A stretch of 64,000 bases of DNA from Escherichia ruysiae (GTDB lineage: Bacteria; Pseudomonadota; Gammaproteobacteria; Enterobacterales; Enterobacteriaceae). Shown piece by piece: positions 29,963 to 43,268 of the stretch. The position numbers and the translations under genes are program-made. The notes beneath the pieces were generated by a model, which had not been told where the DNA came from, searched no databases, and saw nothing but the letters and a program-made list of their open reading frames with translations. The stretch lies in the NCBI RefSeq assembly GCF_031323975.1, contig NZ_JAVIWS010000001.1, positions 2,542,001 to 2,606,000 of the forward strand, written 5' to 3'. How positions within the stretch are numbered: the stretch's first letter is position 1; each line of letters starts with the position of its first letter.

Positions 29963-30376
29963 TTAGTTGATTTCGATACGGCGCGGTTTTTTCGCTTCCG
30001 GAATCACGCGTTCAAGATCGATATACAGCAAACCATTCACCAGGTTAGCGCCACGAACATGAATGTTCTCAGCTAACTGGAATTTGCGTTCGAAGTTGCG
30101 TTCTGCGATGCCCTGGTACAGATAGGTGCGCTCTTTTTGTTCGTCAGCATGGGCACCTTTCACCACCAACAGATTGTCCTGGGCGGTAATTTCCAGTTCA
30201 CTCTCAGCAAACCCCGCGACAGCGATAGCAATGCGGTAATGGTTTTCGTCTACCAGCTCAACGTTATACGGAGGGTAGCCACCATTACTCTGGCTCTGGT
30301 TGTTTTCTAAGTGGTTAAACAAACGGTCAAATCCAATAGCAGAACGGTAAAGCGGGGATAAATCAAAGTTACGCAT
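29963..30376 (-). CDS. ibpA: Small heat-shock protein IbpA
   Basis: 137-residue HSP20 partner of IbpB. It starts [19 protein letters not shown], has the alpha-crystallin domain at about 38-125 ([34 protein letters not shown]) and ends in the C-terminal IEI motif (RRIEIN) needed for oligomer contacts. First gene of the operon; 111 nt separates it from ibpB. IbpA also represses its own translation in K-12. Confidence 0.97.
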
Positions 30377-30470
30377 AATCAATAGCTCCTGAAATCAGCG
30401 AGAATATAAGACCTTCCACAATGGACAGGTCGGGTAGCCAGAACACCCATCAGGCGCGTTCTCATCAGCT
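30377..30470 (-). promoter_or_regulatory. ibpA 5' leader, ROSE-type RNA thermometer
   Basis: The roughly 95-nt leader between the sigma-32 promoter and ATG ends in a Shine-Dalgarno TCAGGAGCT, which can pair with upstream sequence. In K-12 the same leader is a ROSE thermometer that hides the ribosome site at low temperature. Structure is inferred from homology and not folded here. Confidence 0.7.
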
Positions 30471-30476
30471 ACGGTA

Positions 30477-30507
30477 TAAAAATGGGTCTGGATATGCACT
30501 TTTCAAG
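30477..30507 (-). promoter_or_regulatory. Sigma-32 heat-shock promoter of ibpAB
   Basis: On the minus strand CTTGAAA is followed after 14 nt by CCCATTTTTA, an excellent match to the sigma-32 consensus (CTTGAAA, 13-15 nt, CCCCATnT). Confidence 0.88.
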
Positions 30508-30680
30508 CCTTTCCAACGGACTTTTTTTTGCAGTTTGTGGTCTATTGCATAGACTGGAGGACAGCACGAAACGTTAAAGTGCGATAGCCGCCACAGTGCG
30601 ACATGATGATGATGTTATTTTCGGCAAGGGATCGCTATAACACATCATGCCAACACCCACGATTAACAGATGAATTTATT

Positions 30681-31013
30681 ATGATAAGAAATGTGTTGTT
30701 AGCGTCCATGATATGCAGCGGAATGACATTACTCGGAGGATGCTCCAGCGTAATGTCCCATACCGGAGGTAAGGAGGGAACGTATCCCGGCACCCGCGCC
30801 AGTGTCACCATGATTGGCGATGACACAACAAACTGGGGAACCAAATCGCTGGCGATTCTCGATATGCCATTTACCGCAGTCATGGACACACTTTTGCTGC
30901 CGTGGGATGCGTTCCGCAAAGACAGTTCGGTGCGCTCGCGCGTGGAAAAAAGCGAAGCCGACGCGCAAGCCATCAATGCCGTTATTCCACCAGCCAGAAT
31001 GCCAGCGAACTGA
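30681..31013 (+). CDS. yidQ: Lipoprotein YidQ (DUF1375)
   Basis: 110-residue outer-membrane lipoprotein: the signal peptide ends in LGGC with Cys21, followed by Ser, which allows Lol sorting. The mature part has the family stretch YPGTRASVTMIG and DMPFTAVMDTLLLPWD. ATG 30681 is chosen because the longer frame has no signal sequence. Convergent with yidR, whose stop codon begins 1 bp away. Function unknown. Confidence 0.92.
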   Translation: MIRNVLLASMICSGMTLLGGCSSVMSHTGGKEGTYPGTRASVTMIGDDTTNWGTKSLAILDMPFTAVMDTLLLPWDAFRKDSSVRSRVEKSEADAQAINAVIPPARMPAN

Positions 31014-32228
31014 CTAGCGACCCGTTTCGGTGATCCACAGCTGACCTGCTTCCATCCACGCCAGCCATTTACCGTCCGGCGAGAAGACCACGGCGTCTGC
31101 CGAAGGTGGGTTGGCGTGATTATCAGTTAAATACTCAACTTCACCGCTTTGCGCATGTACGCAGGCAATGCGGTTATCCAGCACAACTCCCAGCCACTCT
31201 CCTGATGGATGCCAGTTAAATGCAGACTGGATATCCGTTTTGTTATGGGTTAACTGGCGCGGCTCGCCTCCCTGTGGCGAGATAAGCCACAGTTGCACAA
31301 TGCCGTTATCATCACGCATTAAAAACGCGATTTGCGTACCCTGTGGATTACAGCGCACCCAGTGGCGCGGGACGTTGACTAACCCCGGATAAGCCCGATG
31401 GTGTGTAAAGGTTAAACGTCGCTGCACGACGCCACGCGGCGGCGCGGGCAGGGTCGATTCAGTTCCGCTTAACGGCGCATCACCTGCTGCTTTCCAGCCG
31501 TTTTCGTCTTGCGGCAACTCAACAATAAACAGCTCTGGAACTTTCTCGCCCTTTGGCGAAAGCGTGTCGCCAATAAATGCCAGCGCGTGATTTCCTACCC
31601 ATCCCTCTTCATAAGCGCGATTGATTTCATCACTGCCAGGCTGCGGCGCGGGCGTAGTTTTACTCACCAGCACGCACCAGTGGCTACCGCTGTATTCACG
31701 CGGATGCTGCTTTTGTACGTTGACCGGGCCAAACGGTACGGCAACCCCGACGTTTCGCAAATCCAGCGCCGAATCGAGTTCATGCATTACATGGTCGTTA
31801 TAGGTAAAACTCACCATTTCACCGTTCGGGCTAAAAACATGCACATGGCTGCCGCCACGTAGCGCCCCTGGGGTGTACGGAACGGTAATATCCATTGCAT
31901 CGAGATTACTCACCTTTCCACTTTCAACAATCACGCCACGGCGGTGATGGAAATCGTAATGCCATGTTTCATCAGGATTTTCAGGGCCGTGGATGAAGAC
32001 ATATTTCTCTGACTTCGGATGAACGGTCACCACGCCGACGTGTGCGCCCTGTGACGCCCGGTAGATAACCTCGACCTCGCCGGTATGGATATTCACGCGC
32101 TCAATGGTCTCGCCGGTAAACGACGCGCCAGAAGGACGCACATCAAACACCAGCCACTGGCTGTCGGGTGTCCAGGTATTGGTATTGGTGAGCAGGTGAT
32201 TTCGTGAAGCGTTGGTGAGTTGTTTCAT
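31014..32228 (-). CDS. yidR: Beta-propeller protein YidR (DUF3748)
   Basis: 404-residue protein with TolB/PD40-like repeats (SPNGEMVSFTYNDH; NPQGTQIAFLMRDDNGIVQLW, shown in part; SPDGKWLAWME), which predicts a six- or seven-bladed propeller. No signal peptide is seen from the ATG at 32226-32228 (MKQLTNASRN), so cytoplasmic location is likely. The longer frame adds 12 residues with no family support. Function unknown. Confidence 0.9.
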   Translation of the reverse strand: MKQLTNASRNHLLTNTNTWTPDSQWLVFDVRPSGASFTGETIERVNIHTGEVEVIYRASQGAHVGVVTVHPKSEKYVFIHGPENPDETWHYDFHHRRGVIVESGKVSNLDAMDITVPYTPGALRGGSHVHVFSPNGEMVSFTYNDHVMHELDSALDLRNVGVAVPFGPVNVQKQHPREYSGSHWCVLVSKTTPAPQPGSDEINRAYEEGWVGNHALAFIGDTLSPKGEKVPELFIVELPQDENGWKAAGDAPLSGTESTLPAPPRGVVQRRLTFTHHRAYPGLVNVPRHWVRCNPQGTQIAFLMRDDNGIVQLWLISPQGGEPRQLTHNKTDIQSAFNWHPSGEWLGVVLDNRIACVHAQSGEVEYLTDNHANPPSADAVVFSPDGKWLAWMEAGQLWITETGR

Positions 32229-32266
32229 GGCGTGATCCTGATACAAAACGTTTCCCGCCATCATAC

Positions 32267-32282
32267 TTCACAAGGACTTCAC
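32267..32282 (+). promoter_or_regulatory. CreB-binding cre-tag upstream of cbrA
   Basis: TTCACAAGGACTTCAC is an exact match to the cre-tag TTCACnnnnnnTTCAC bound by the response regulator CreB. It lies 46 bp ahead of the cbrA start, as expected for a CreB-regulated gene. Confidence 0.88.
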
Positions 32283-32328
32283 TTTCAGACAATAGTCTTT
32301 TGCCATCGTGATGAATGTGAGTAAAAAG

Positions 32329-33429
32329 ATGGAACATTTCGACGTGGCGATTATTGGCCTCGGCCCGGCGGGGTCGGCGTTGGCGCGGCAGTTAGCAGGC
32401 AAAATGCAGGTGATCGCGCTGGATAAAAAGCACCAGTACGGTACTGAAGGTTTCAGCAAGCCTTGTGGTGGTCTGCTGGCACCGGACGCGCAGCGTTCTT
32501 TTATTCGCGATGGACTGACGCTTCCTGTCGATGTAATCGCCAATCCGCAGATTTTCAGCGTCAAAACCGTCGACGTCGCCGCATCGCTCACGCGTAACTA
32601 CCAGCGGAGCTATATCAATATTAATCGCCATGCCTTCGACTTGTGGATGAAGTCGCTGATCCCCGCCAGCGTTGAGGTTTACCACGACAGCCTGTGTCGA
32701 AAAATCTGGCGTGAGGATGATAAATGGCATGTCATTTTTCGTGCAGACGGCTGGGAGCAGCATATTACCGCCCGTTATCTGGTGGGTGCCGATGGCGCAA
32801 ACTCGATGGTGCGGCGACATCTTTATCCGGATCATCAGATTCGTAAATATGTCGCTATCCAGCAGTGGTTCGCAGAGAAGCATCCGGTGCCGTTCTACTC
32901 CTGCATCTTTGATAATGCGATAACGGACTGTTATTCATGGAGTATCAGCAAAGACGGTTATTTTATCTTTGGCGGTGCCTATCCGATGAAAGACGGTCAG
33001 GCGCGTTTCGCGGCGCTGAAAGAGAAAATGAACGCCTTTCAGTTCCAGTTTGGCAAAGCGGTGAAAAGTGAAAAATGCACGGTGCTGTTTCCCTCACGCT
33101 GGCAGGATTTTGTCTGCGGTAAGGACAACGCCTTTCTGATTGGTGAAGCGGCGGGATTTATCAGCGCCAGTTCTCTGGAAGGGATTAGCTATGCGCTGGA
33201 CAGTGCGGAAATACTGCGTTCTGTGTTACTGAAGCAGCCAGAGAAGCTCAATGCCGCTTACTGGCGCGCCACCCGCAAATTGCGTTTAAAACTCTACGGC
33301 AAGATAGTAAAAAGCCGATGCTTGACTGCACCTGCCTTAAGAAAGTGGATTATGCGCAGTGGTGTGGCGCATATTCCACAGTTGAAAGATTATCCAACGC
33401 GCTTCACATCGCCCACCAGCAGGATGTAA
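32329..33429 (+). CDS. cbrA: FAD-dependent oxidoreductase-like protein CbrA
   Basis: 366-residue protein of the geranylgeranyl reductase/UbiH-like flavoprotein group. N-terminal dinucleotide-binding motif [10 protein letters not shown] at 10-19, a second FAD motif [11 protein letters not shown] in the middle and [11 protein letters not shown] further on. CreB-regulated in K-12, with a role in colicin M tolerance. ATG 32329 (MEHFDVAII) puts the flavin motif at the usual distance from the N-terminus. Its 3' end overlaps the dgoT remnant on the other strand. Confidence 0.93.
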   Translation: MEHFDVAIIGLGPAGSALARQLAGKMQVIALDKKHQYGTEGFSKPCGGLLAPDAQRSFIRDGLTLPVDVIANPQIFSVKTVDVAASLTRNYQRSYININRHAFDLWMKSLIPASVEVYHDSLCRKIWREDDKWHVIFRADGWEQHITARYLVGADGANSMVRRHLYPDHQIRKYVAIQQWFAEKHPVPFYSCIFDNAITDCYSWSISKDGYFIFGGAYPMKDGQARFAALKEKMNAFQFQFGKAVKSEKCTVLFPSRWQDFVCGKDNAFLIGEAAGFISASSLEGISYALDSAEILRSVLLKQPEKLNAAYWRATRKLRLKLYGKIVKSRCLTAPALRKWIMRSGVAHIPQLKDYPTRFTSPTSRM

Positions 33430-33503
33430 GAGAGCGCGCCAATCAACGCGACGGCGGAGATATAAACCAGTGCCGGGGCGAAGCCATAGCCTTGCAACAG
33501 ATA
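33390..33503 (-). pseudogene. dgoT: 3' remnant of dgoT (galactonate transporter)
   Basis: Read leftward, 37 codons and a stop encode the C-terminus of the D-galactonate MFS transporter ([20 protein letters not shown] and then ...GDVKRVG). The codon just ahead (33504-33506) is an in-frame stop, so nothing more of the gene is present. In K-12 the dgoTDAKR genes fill the space between cbrA and yidX. This is a deletion scar. The tail overlaps the last 40 bp of cbrA, which explains why it survived. Confidence 0.85.
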
Positions 33504-33639
33504 TTAGTCCACAAAAAAACACCTCATAAGAAAAGGTCTTATATCGGGCAGAAATCTGAAAAGGGAGATCAGGCGCTAAACAGGAGGGAAAGAAGAGTAT
33601 GCTTTCAACGGCTTAGCGATCTTGTTTAAAGGATTAATC

Positions 33640-34296
33640 ATGAATTTGAATTTTAAGGGATTTTTTAAGGCTGCCGGTTTATTCCCACTGGCGCTGATGC
33701 TTTCGGGCTGTATCTCGTATGCCCTGGTTTCCCATACCGCAAAAGGTACTTCAGGAAAGTATCAATCGCAGTCAGACACCATCACGGGGCTATCGCAGGC
33801 AAAGGATAGTAATGGAACAAAAGGCTATGTTTTTGTAGGGGAATCGCTGGATTACCTTATCACTGATGGTACCGATGACATCGTTAAGATGCTCAATGAT
33901 CCAGCACTTAACCGGCACAATATTCAGGTTGCTGATGACGCAAGATTTGTTTTAAATGCGGGGAAAAAGAAATTTACCGGCACAATATCGCTTTACTACT
34001 ACTGGAATAACGAAGAAGAAAAGGCACTGGCAACGCATTATGATTTTGCCTGTGGTGTTCAACACTGTACCAGGTCACTGGAAAACCTAAAAGGCACAAT
34101 CCATGAGAAAAATAAAAACATGGATTACTCAAAGGTGATGGCGTTCTACCATCCATTTAAAGTGCGATTTTATGAATACTATTCACCCAGAGGCATTCCG
34201 GATGGTGTTTCCGCAGCATTACTGCCAGTGACTGTTACGCTGGACATCATTACTGCACCGCTGCAATTTCTGGTTGTATATGCAGTAAACCAATAA
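33640..34296 (+). CDS. yidX: Lipoprotein YidX
   Basis: 218-residue lipoprotein: signal peptide ends LSGC with Cys24, then Ile. The mature part is a mixed domain ([48 protein letters not shown]) with a hydrophobic C-terminus ([12 protein letters not shown]). ATG 33640 gives the K-12 length. It sits next to the dgo deletion scar. Role uncertain. Confidence 0.92.
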   Translation: MNLNFKGFFKAAGLFPLALMLSGCISYALVSHTAKGTSGKYQSQSDTITGLSQAKDSNGTKGYVFVGESLDYLITDGTDDIVKMLNDPALNRHNIQVADDARFVLNAGKKKFTGTISLYYYWNNEEEKALATHYDFACGVQHCTRSLENLKGTIHEKNKNMDYSKVMAFYHPFKVRFYEYYSPRGIPDGVSAALLPVTVTLDIITAPLQFLVVYAVNQ

Positions 34297-34303
34297 TCAG
34301 TAA

Positions 34304-34334
34304 GCGGGCAAACGTATTCATGCTGTTTGCCCGC
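34304..34334. terminator. Hairpin between convergent yidX and yidA
   Basis: GCGGGCAAAC/GTTTGCCCGC, a perfect 10-bp stem with an 11-nt loop in the 45-bp gap; a likely shared terminator though T runs are weak. Confidence 0.65.
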
Positions 34335-34341
34335 CCACAGA

Positions 34342-35154
34342 TTAATTCAGCACATACTTTTCGATTGCAAACGCCACGCCATCTTCAAGGTTGGATTTGG
34401 TGACAAAGTTCGCCACTTCTTTCACCGAAGGTATAGCGTTATCCATCGCCACACCGACGCCTGCATATTCAATCATTGCGATGTCGTTTTCCTGATCGCC
34501 AATCGCCATAATTTCTTCCGGTTTAATGCCAAGCACTTCCGCCAGCGATTTCACGCCAGTGCCTTTATTGACGCGTTTATCGAGGATTTCGAGGAAGTAC
34601 GGCGCACTTTTCAGCACGGTGTATTTCTCTTTTACTTCCTGCGGAATGCGCGCGATGGCCTGGTCGAGGATGGCGGGTTCATCAATCATCATCACTTTCA
34701 GGAACTGGGTGTCAGGGTTCATTTTCTCCGCCTCGCAGAACACCAGCGGAATGGTGGCAACAAATGATTCGTGCACCGTGTAATAGCTGATGTCACGGTT
34801 GGCGGTGTACAGCGTGGTGCGATCCAGCGCGTGGAAATGGGAACCGACTTCACGAGAGAGTTTTTCCAGGAAACGGTAGTCATCATAGCTCAGGGCTGTT
34901 TGCGCCACGGTGCTACCATCAGCGGCTTTCTGCACCAGCGCGCCATTGTAAGTAATGCAGTAGTCGCCCGGCTGTTCCATATGCAGTTCTTTCAGGTAGT
35001 TGTGAACGCCTGCATAAGGGCGCCCCGTCGTCAGTACGACATTCACGCCACGGGCGCGAGCTGCGGCAATCGCATTTTTAACGGCGGGTGAAATGGTGTG
35101 ATCGGGCAGCAGAAGGGTGCCATCCATATCGATAGCAATGAGTTTGATAGCCAT
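34342..35154 (-). CDS. yidA: Sugar phosphatase YidA (HAD, Cof type)
   Basis: 270-residue HAD phosphatase active on sugar phosphates such as erythrose-4-phosphate and alpha-glucose-1-phosphate. Motif I DMDGT has the nucleophile Asp9 and acid/base Asp11; motif II TTGRP; motif IV GDQENDIAMIEYAG. The C2B cap lies between. Same length as K-12. In K-12 it neighbours dgo, which is missing here. Confidence 0.96.
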   Translation of the reverse strand: MAIKLIAIDMDGTLLLPDHTISPAVKNAIAAARARGVNVVLTTGRPYAGVHNYLKELHMEQPGDYCITYNGALVQKAADGSTVAQTALSYDDYRFLEKLSREVGSHFHALDRTTLYTANRDISYYTVHESFVATIPLVFCEAEKMNPDTQFLKVMMIDEPAILDQAIARIPQEVKEKYTVLKSAPYFLEILDKRVNKGTGVKSLAEVLGIKPEEIMAIGDQENDIAMIEYAGVGVAMDNAIPSVKEVANFVTKSNLEDGVAFAIEKYVLN

Positions 35155-35268
35155 GAGTTCCCCAGGTAGATTGGTTCCTGACTCATGCTAACGCGATTCC
35201 GCTCAAAAATCAGTACAACACCCGAGGGAAAAGGGGGATGCAACGCGTGTTGCGTGCTCCCCTTTTGC

Positions 35269-35667
35269 TTAGCGGAAGAGTTTCCCTTTCAGCAACTCCA
35301 TGCCTGCGGAAAGCAGATCGTTATTGGCTTGTGGTGACACTTCACCCTGCGGTGAAAGAGCATCAATAATCTTCGGCAATTGTTCCGCCAGTAAGCTGGA
35401 AGCAGCACGGGTATCTACGCCGAGTTTTTGCCCGAGATCGGACACCGCGTTTGTGCCGAGCGCCGACTCCAGTTGCTCGCCGCTCACCGGCTGATTGCCC
35501 TGTTGATTACTCAACCAGGTTGAGAGAATGGCACCTAAACCGCCACTTTGCAGTTTTTCCAGCAGCACCTGGATGCCCCCCTGCTCCTCAACCCAACTTA
35601 AAATCGCCTGATATTTTCCCGCATCGCCTTTCAGAAAGGCACCGACAACTTCATCAAAAAGCCCCAT
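35269..35667 (-). CDS. yidB: DUF937 protein YidB
   Basis: 132-residue protein, mostly helical, with the DUF937 core (GLGAILSTWLSNQQGNQPVS; SDLGQKLGVDTRAASSLLAE). ATG 35665-35667 (MGLFDEVV) gives the family length. Read leftward it follows gyrB after a terminator and REP element. Function unknown. Confidence 0.92.
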   Translation of the reverse strand: MGLFDEVVGAFLKGDAGKYQAILSWVEEQGGIQVLLEKLQSGGLGAILSTWLSNQQGNQPVSGEQLESALGTNAVSDLGQKLGVDTRAASSLLAEQLPKIIDALSPQGEVSPQANNDLLSAGMELLKGKLFR

Positions 35668-35741
35668 GATATTCACCTGTAAAGCGTTACGTGTTGACTC
35701 AAAAAGTATAGTTCTGCGGGATGATAATTGCGGATTGCAGA

Positions 35742-35774
35742 AATAAAAAGAGCGGAGATCATCTCCGCCCTTTT
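35742..35774 (-). terminator. Terminator after gyrB
   Basis: GCGGAGAT/ATCTCCGC stem (35752-35768) flanked by an A run on the left, giving a T run for leftward transcripts. T residues also follow on the right, so it could act in both directions. Confidence 0.7.
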
Positions 35775-35790
35775 ATTACTTATAGCTTCT

Positions 35791-35897
35791 TGCCGGATGC
35801 GGCATGAACGCCTTACCCGGCCCACAAAACATTGCAAATTCAATATATTGCAGAAGTTTCGTAGGCTTGATAAGCGTAGCGCATCAGGCACGCTCGC
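35791..35897. repeat. REP/BIME element next to gyrB
   Basis: Two REP-like arms (GCCGGATGCGGCATGAACGC and GATAAGCGTAGCGCATCAGG) separated by about 50 bp. This is a BIME between gyrB and yidB; such elements bind gyrase and IHF. Confidence 0.75.
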
Positions 35898-35900
35898 ATT

Positions 35901-39416
<3,516 letters not shown>

Positions 39417-39417
<1 letters not shown>

Positions 39418-40517
39418 TACAGTCTCATTGGCATGACAACATAGGCAGCCGACTGTGATGCGGCATCTTCAATCTGCACGCTGGAAACCGAATCGGTCAG
39501 CATCATACGCACGTTTTCGCATTTCAGCGCGTTCAGAACATCCAGCACATAGCTAACGTTGAAGCCGATTTCCATTTCTGCACCGCTATAGGTGACGTCG
39601 AGGATCTCTTCCGCTTCTTCCTGTTCCGGGTTGTTGGCGGTAATTTTCAACTGGTTTTCACTGACATACAGGCGCACACCACGGAATTTCTCGTTAGAGA
39701 GAATCGCCGCACGAGCAAACGCCTGTTTGAGCAGATCACAGCCAGCTTCCAGATGTTTATCCGGGTTCTTCGGCAGAACTCGACGGTAATCAGGGAAGCG
39801 ACCGTCCACCAGTTTGGAGGTGAAGATAAAGTCGCCAACGTGGGCGCGAATGTTGTTGCTGCCAATCTGCACGCGCAGCGGATTGTCGCCACCGTCGAGC
39901 ATACGCATTAGTTCAATCACGCCTTTACGCGGCACAATCACCGAATGGCTTGGCAAAGACTGACCAATCGGCATTGAGCAGACCGCCAGACGGTGACCGT
40001 CGGTCGCCACGGTACGCAGTTCTTCGCCTTCGGTTTCGAACAACATACCGTTTAAATAATAGCGAACGTCCTGATGCGCCATTGAAAACTGGGTCGCTTC
40101 AATCAGACGCTTCATCGTCGCCTGCGGCAGGGTAAATTCGACTTCGCTCTGCCAGTCATCGAGGTTCGGGAAATCCGCCGCTGGTAGGGTAGACAGCGAA
40201 AAACGGCTACGCCCGGAGCGCACCAGCATCCGCTCACCTTCCAGTTGCACGGCAATTTCCGCGCCTTCAGGCAGACCACGGCAGATATCAAAGAATTTGC
40301 GCGCCGGAACGGTCGTCGCCCCTGGTTCGTGCGGCTGAATCAGCGCAACACGTGCCACCATTTCCATCTCGAGATCAGTACCGGTCAGCGACAACGTACC
40401 GTCAGCAACCTGTAACAGCAGATTACCGAGAATCGGTAGCGTAGGACGACCACCTAACGGACCGCTCACCTGTTGTAGCGGTTTTAATAAATGCTCACGT
40501 TCTACGGTAAATTTCAT
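39417..40517 (-). CDS. dnaN: DNA polymerase III sliding clamp (beta)
   Basis: 366-residue beta clamp, three repeated clamp domains, dimerising to a ring around DNA. It starts [17 protein letters not shown] and ends YVVMPMRL, the C-terminal residues that shape the binding pocket for clamp-binding motifs. 4 nt after dnaA in the same operon. Confidence 0.98.
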
Positions 40518-40521
40518 AGGA

Positions 40522-41922
40522 TTAAGATGACAATGTTCTGATTAAATTTGAAAAATCTTCTTTGATATCATGGCTTTCTTCACGCAACTGCTCGATCTTA
40601 CGGCAAGCATGAAGCACCGTCGTGTGGTCACGACCACCAAACGCATCGCCGATCTCTGGCAGACTGTGGTTAGTCAGCTCTTTCGCCAGCGCCATCGCCA
40701 TCTGGCGCGGACGCGCCACCGAGCGAGATCGACGCTTGGAAAGGAGATCCGCGACTTTGATCTTGTAGTACTCCGCCACCGTCTTTTGAATATTGTCGAT
40801 GGTGACCAGTTTTTCCTGCAATGCCAGCAAATCGCGCAGCGCCTCACGCACGAAGTCGATGGTGATCGCCCGTCCGGTAAAGTTAGCGTTAGCAATGACG
40901 CGGTTCAGTGCCCCTTCCAGCTCACGCACGTTAGATCGTAGACGCTTGGCGATAAAGAACGCCACTTCGCCCGGCAAACGAATGTCGTTTTCGTCGGCCT
41001 TTTTCATCAGGATCGCCACGCGGGTTTCCAGCTCTGGCGGTTCGATCGCCACAGTCAGTCCCCAGCCAAAGCGGGATTTCAAACGATCTTCAACGCCGTT
41101 GATCTCTTTCGGATAGCGATCCGAGGTGAGAATGATCTGCTGATTACCTTCAAGCAGGGCGTTGAAGGTGTGGAAAAACTCTTCCTGGGATCGTTCTTTA
41201 TTAGCAAAAAACTGAATATCGTCGATCAGCAGCGCATCTACGGAACGGTAGTAGCGTTTAAACTCTTCAATCGCGTTGTTTTGCAGAGCTTTTACCATGT
41301 CCTGCACAAAACGTTCGGAGTGCATATAAACCACTTTGGCATTGGGCTTGCGCGCCATAATGCCATTGCCCACCGCATGGAGCAGGTGAGTTTTCCCCAG
41401 CCCCGTGCCGCCATAAAGGAACAGCGGGTTATAGGCGCCGCCAGGGTTGTCTGCCACCTGGCGAGCCGCCGCGCGCGCCAGTTGGTTAGATTTACCTTCG
41501 ACGAAGTTATCAAATGTATGTTTAACGTTAACGTTGGAACGATAGGTCGGTTCTGCCGGAGCCGGAACGTTATCCCAACCCGAGCGCGCCGCAGGTGCAG
41601 CACGTTGCGGTTGCACCTGAGCGGCCTGAGCTGGTGCAACGGTGTTACTGGCAGGGACTTTCAGCGTTTGTGTCACGGGCTTTGTGCCCACTTCAAAACG
41701 CAGCTGTGGGGCATCCGCTCCGCAGAAACTGGTTAGCAGTCCATTGATATTATTGAGGTACTTGTCCCGTACCCAGTCGAGGACAAAACGGTTTGGCGCG
41801 TACAAGGCCAGCGTGTTATCGCTCAGTTCCGCCTGCAATGGGCGTATCCACATACTAAATTCTGTGGCTGGTAACTCATCCTGCAATCGGGCAAGACACT
41901 GCTGCCAAAGCGAAAGTGACAC
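40522..41922 (-). CDS. dnaA: Chromosomal replication initiator DnaA
   Basis: 466 residues from the GTG at 41920-41922 ([14 protein letters not shown]). Domain I about 1-85; domain II linker 86-133; AAA+ domain III with Walker A GGTGLGKT and Walker B LLIDDIQF; domain IV with the DnaA-box recognition signature [14 protein letters not shown]. The linker ([18 protein letters not shown]) differs clearly from K-12, while domains III and IV look identical. It autoregulates via DnaA boxes upstream. Divergent from rpmH. Confidence 0.98.
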   Translation of the reverse strand: MSLSLWQQCLARLQDELPATEFSMWIRPLQAELSDNTLALYAPNRFVLDWVRDKYLNNINGLLTSFCGADAPQLRFEVGTKPVTQTLKVPASNTVAPAQAAQVQPQRAAPAARSGWDNVPAPAEPTYRSNVNVKHTFDNFVEGKSNQLARAAARQVADNPGGAYNPLFLYGGTGLGKTHLLHAVGNGIMARKPNAKVVYMHSERFVQDMVKALQNNAIEEFKRYYRSVDALLIDDIQFFANKERSQEEFFHTFNALLEGNQQIILTSDRYPKEINGVEDRLKSRFGWGLTVAIEPPELETRVAILMKKADENDIRLPGEVAFFIAKRLRSNVRELEGALNRVIANANFTGRAITIDFVREALRDLLALQEKLVTIDNIQKTVAEYYKIKVADLLSKRRSRSVARPRQMAMALAKELTNHSLPEIGDAFGGRDHTTVLHACRKIEQLREESHDIKEDFSNLIRTLSS

Positions 41923-42669
<747 letters not shown>

Positions 42670-42685
42670 TAAAGCTAACCCCTGA

Positions 42686-43045
42686 GTGGTTAAGCTCGCA
42701 TTTCCCAGGGAGTTACGCTTGTTAACTCCCAGTCAATTCACATTCGTCTTCCAGCAGCCACAACGGGCTGGCACGCCGCAAATCACCATCCTCGGCCGCC
42801 TGAATTCGCTGGGGCATCCCCGTATCGGTCTTACAGTCGCCAAGAAAAACGTTCGACGAGCGCATGAACGCAATCGGATTAAACGTCTGACGCGTGAAAG
42901 CTTCCGTCTACGCCAACATGAACTCCCGGCTATGGATTTCGTGGTGGTGGCGAAAAAAGGGGTTGCCGACCTCGATAACCGTGCTCTCTCGGAAGCGTTG
43001 GAAAAATTATGGCGCCGCCACTGTCGCCTGGCTCGCGGGTCCTGA
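42686..43045 (+). CDS. rnpA: Ribonuclease P protein component
   Basis: 119-residue protein cofactor of RNase P, which matures tRNA 5' ends. GTG start at 42686 ([14 protein letters not shown]), as in K-12. The RNA-binding motif is [16 protein letters not shown], shown in part as RNRIKRL. It overlaps yidD by 37 nt. Confidence 0.97.
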
Positions 43046-43266
43046 TAGCCCTTATTCGGGTCTACCAACGCCTGATTAGTCCGCTACTCGGGCCGCATTG
43101 TCGTTTCACTCCAACCTGTTCAAGCTACGGAATTGAGGCATTGCGCAGGTTTGGAGTGATAAAAGGCAGTTGGTTGACGGTGAAACGCGTATTAAAATGC
43201 CACCCTTTACACCCTGGTGGTGACGATCCCGTCCCGCCCGGACCATTTGATACCAGAGAACACTAA
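43009..43266 (+). CDS. yidD: Membrane protein insertion efficiency factor YidD
   Basis: 85-residue membrane-associated protein with the conserved [13 protein letters not shown] and [13 protein letters not shown] segments. It helps YidC insert membrane proteins. Its frame begins inside rnpA (37-nt overlap) and ends 2 nt before yidC, so it is translated in step with both. Confidence 0.95.
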
Positions 43267-43268
43267 CG

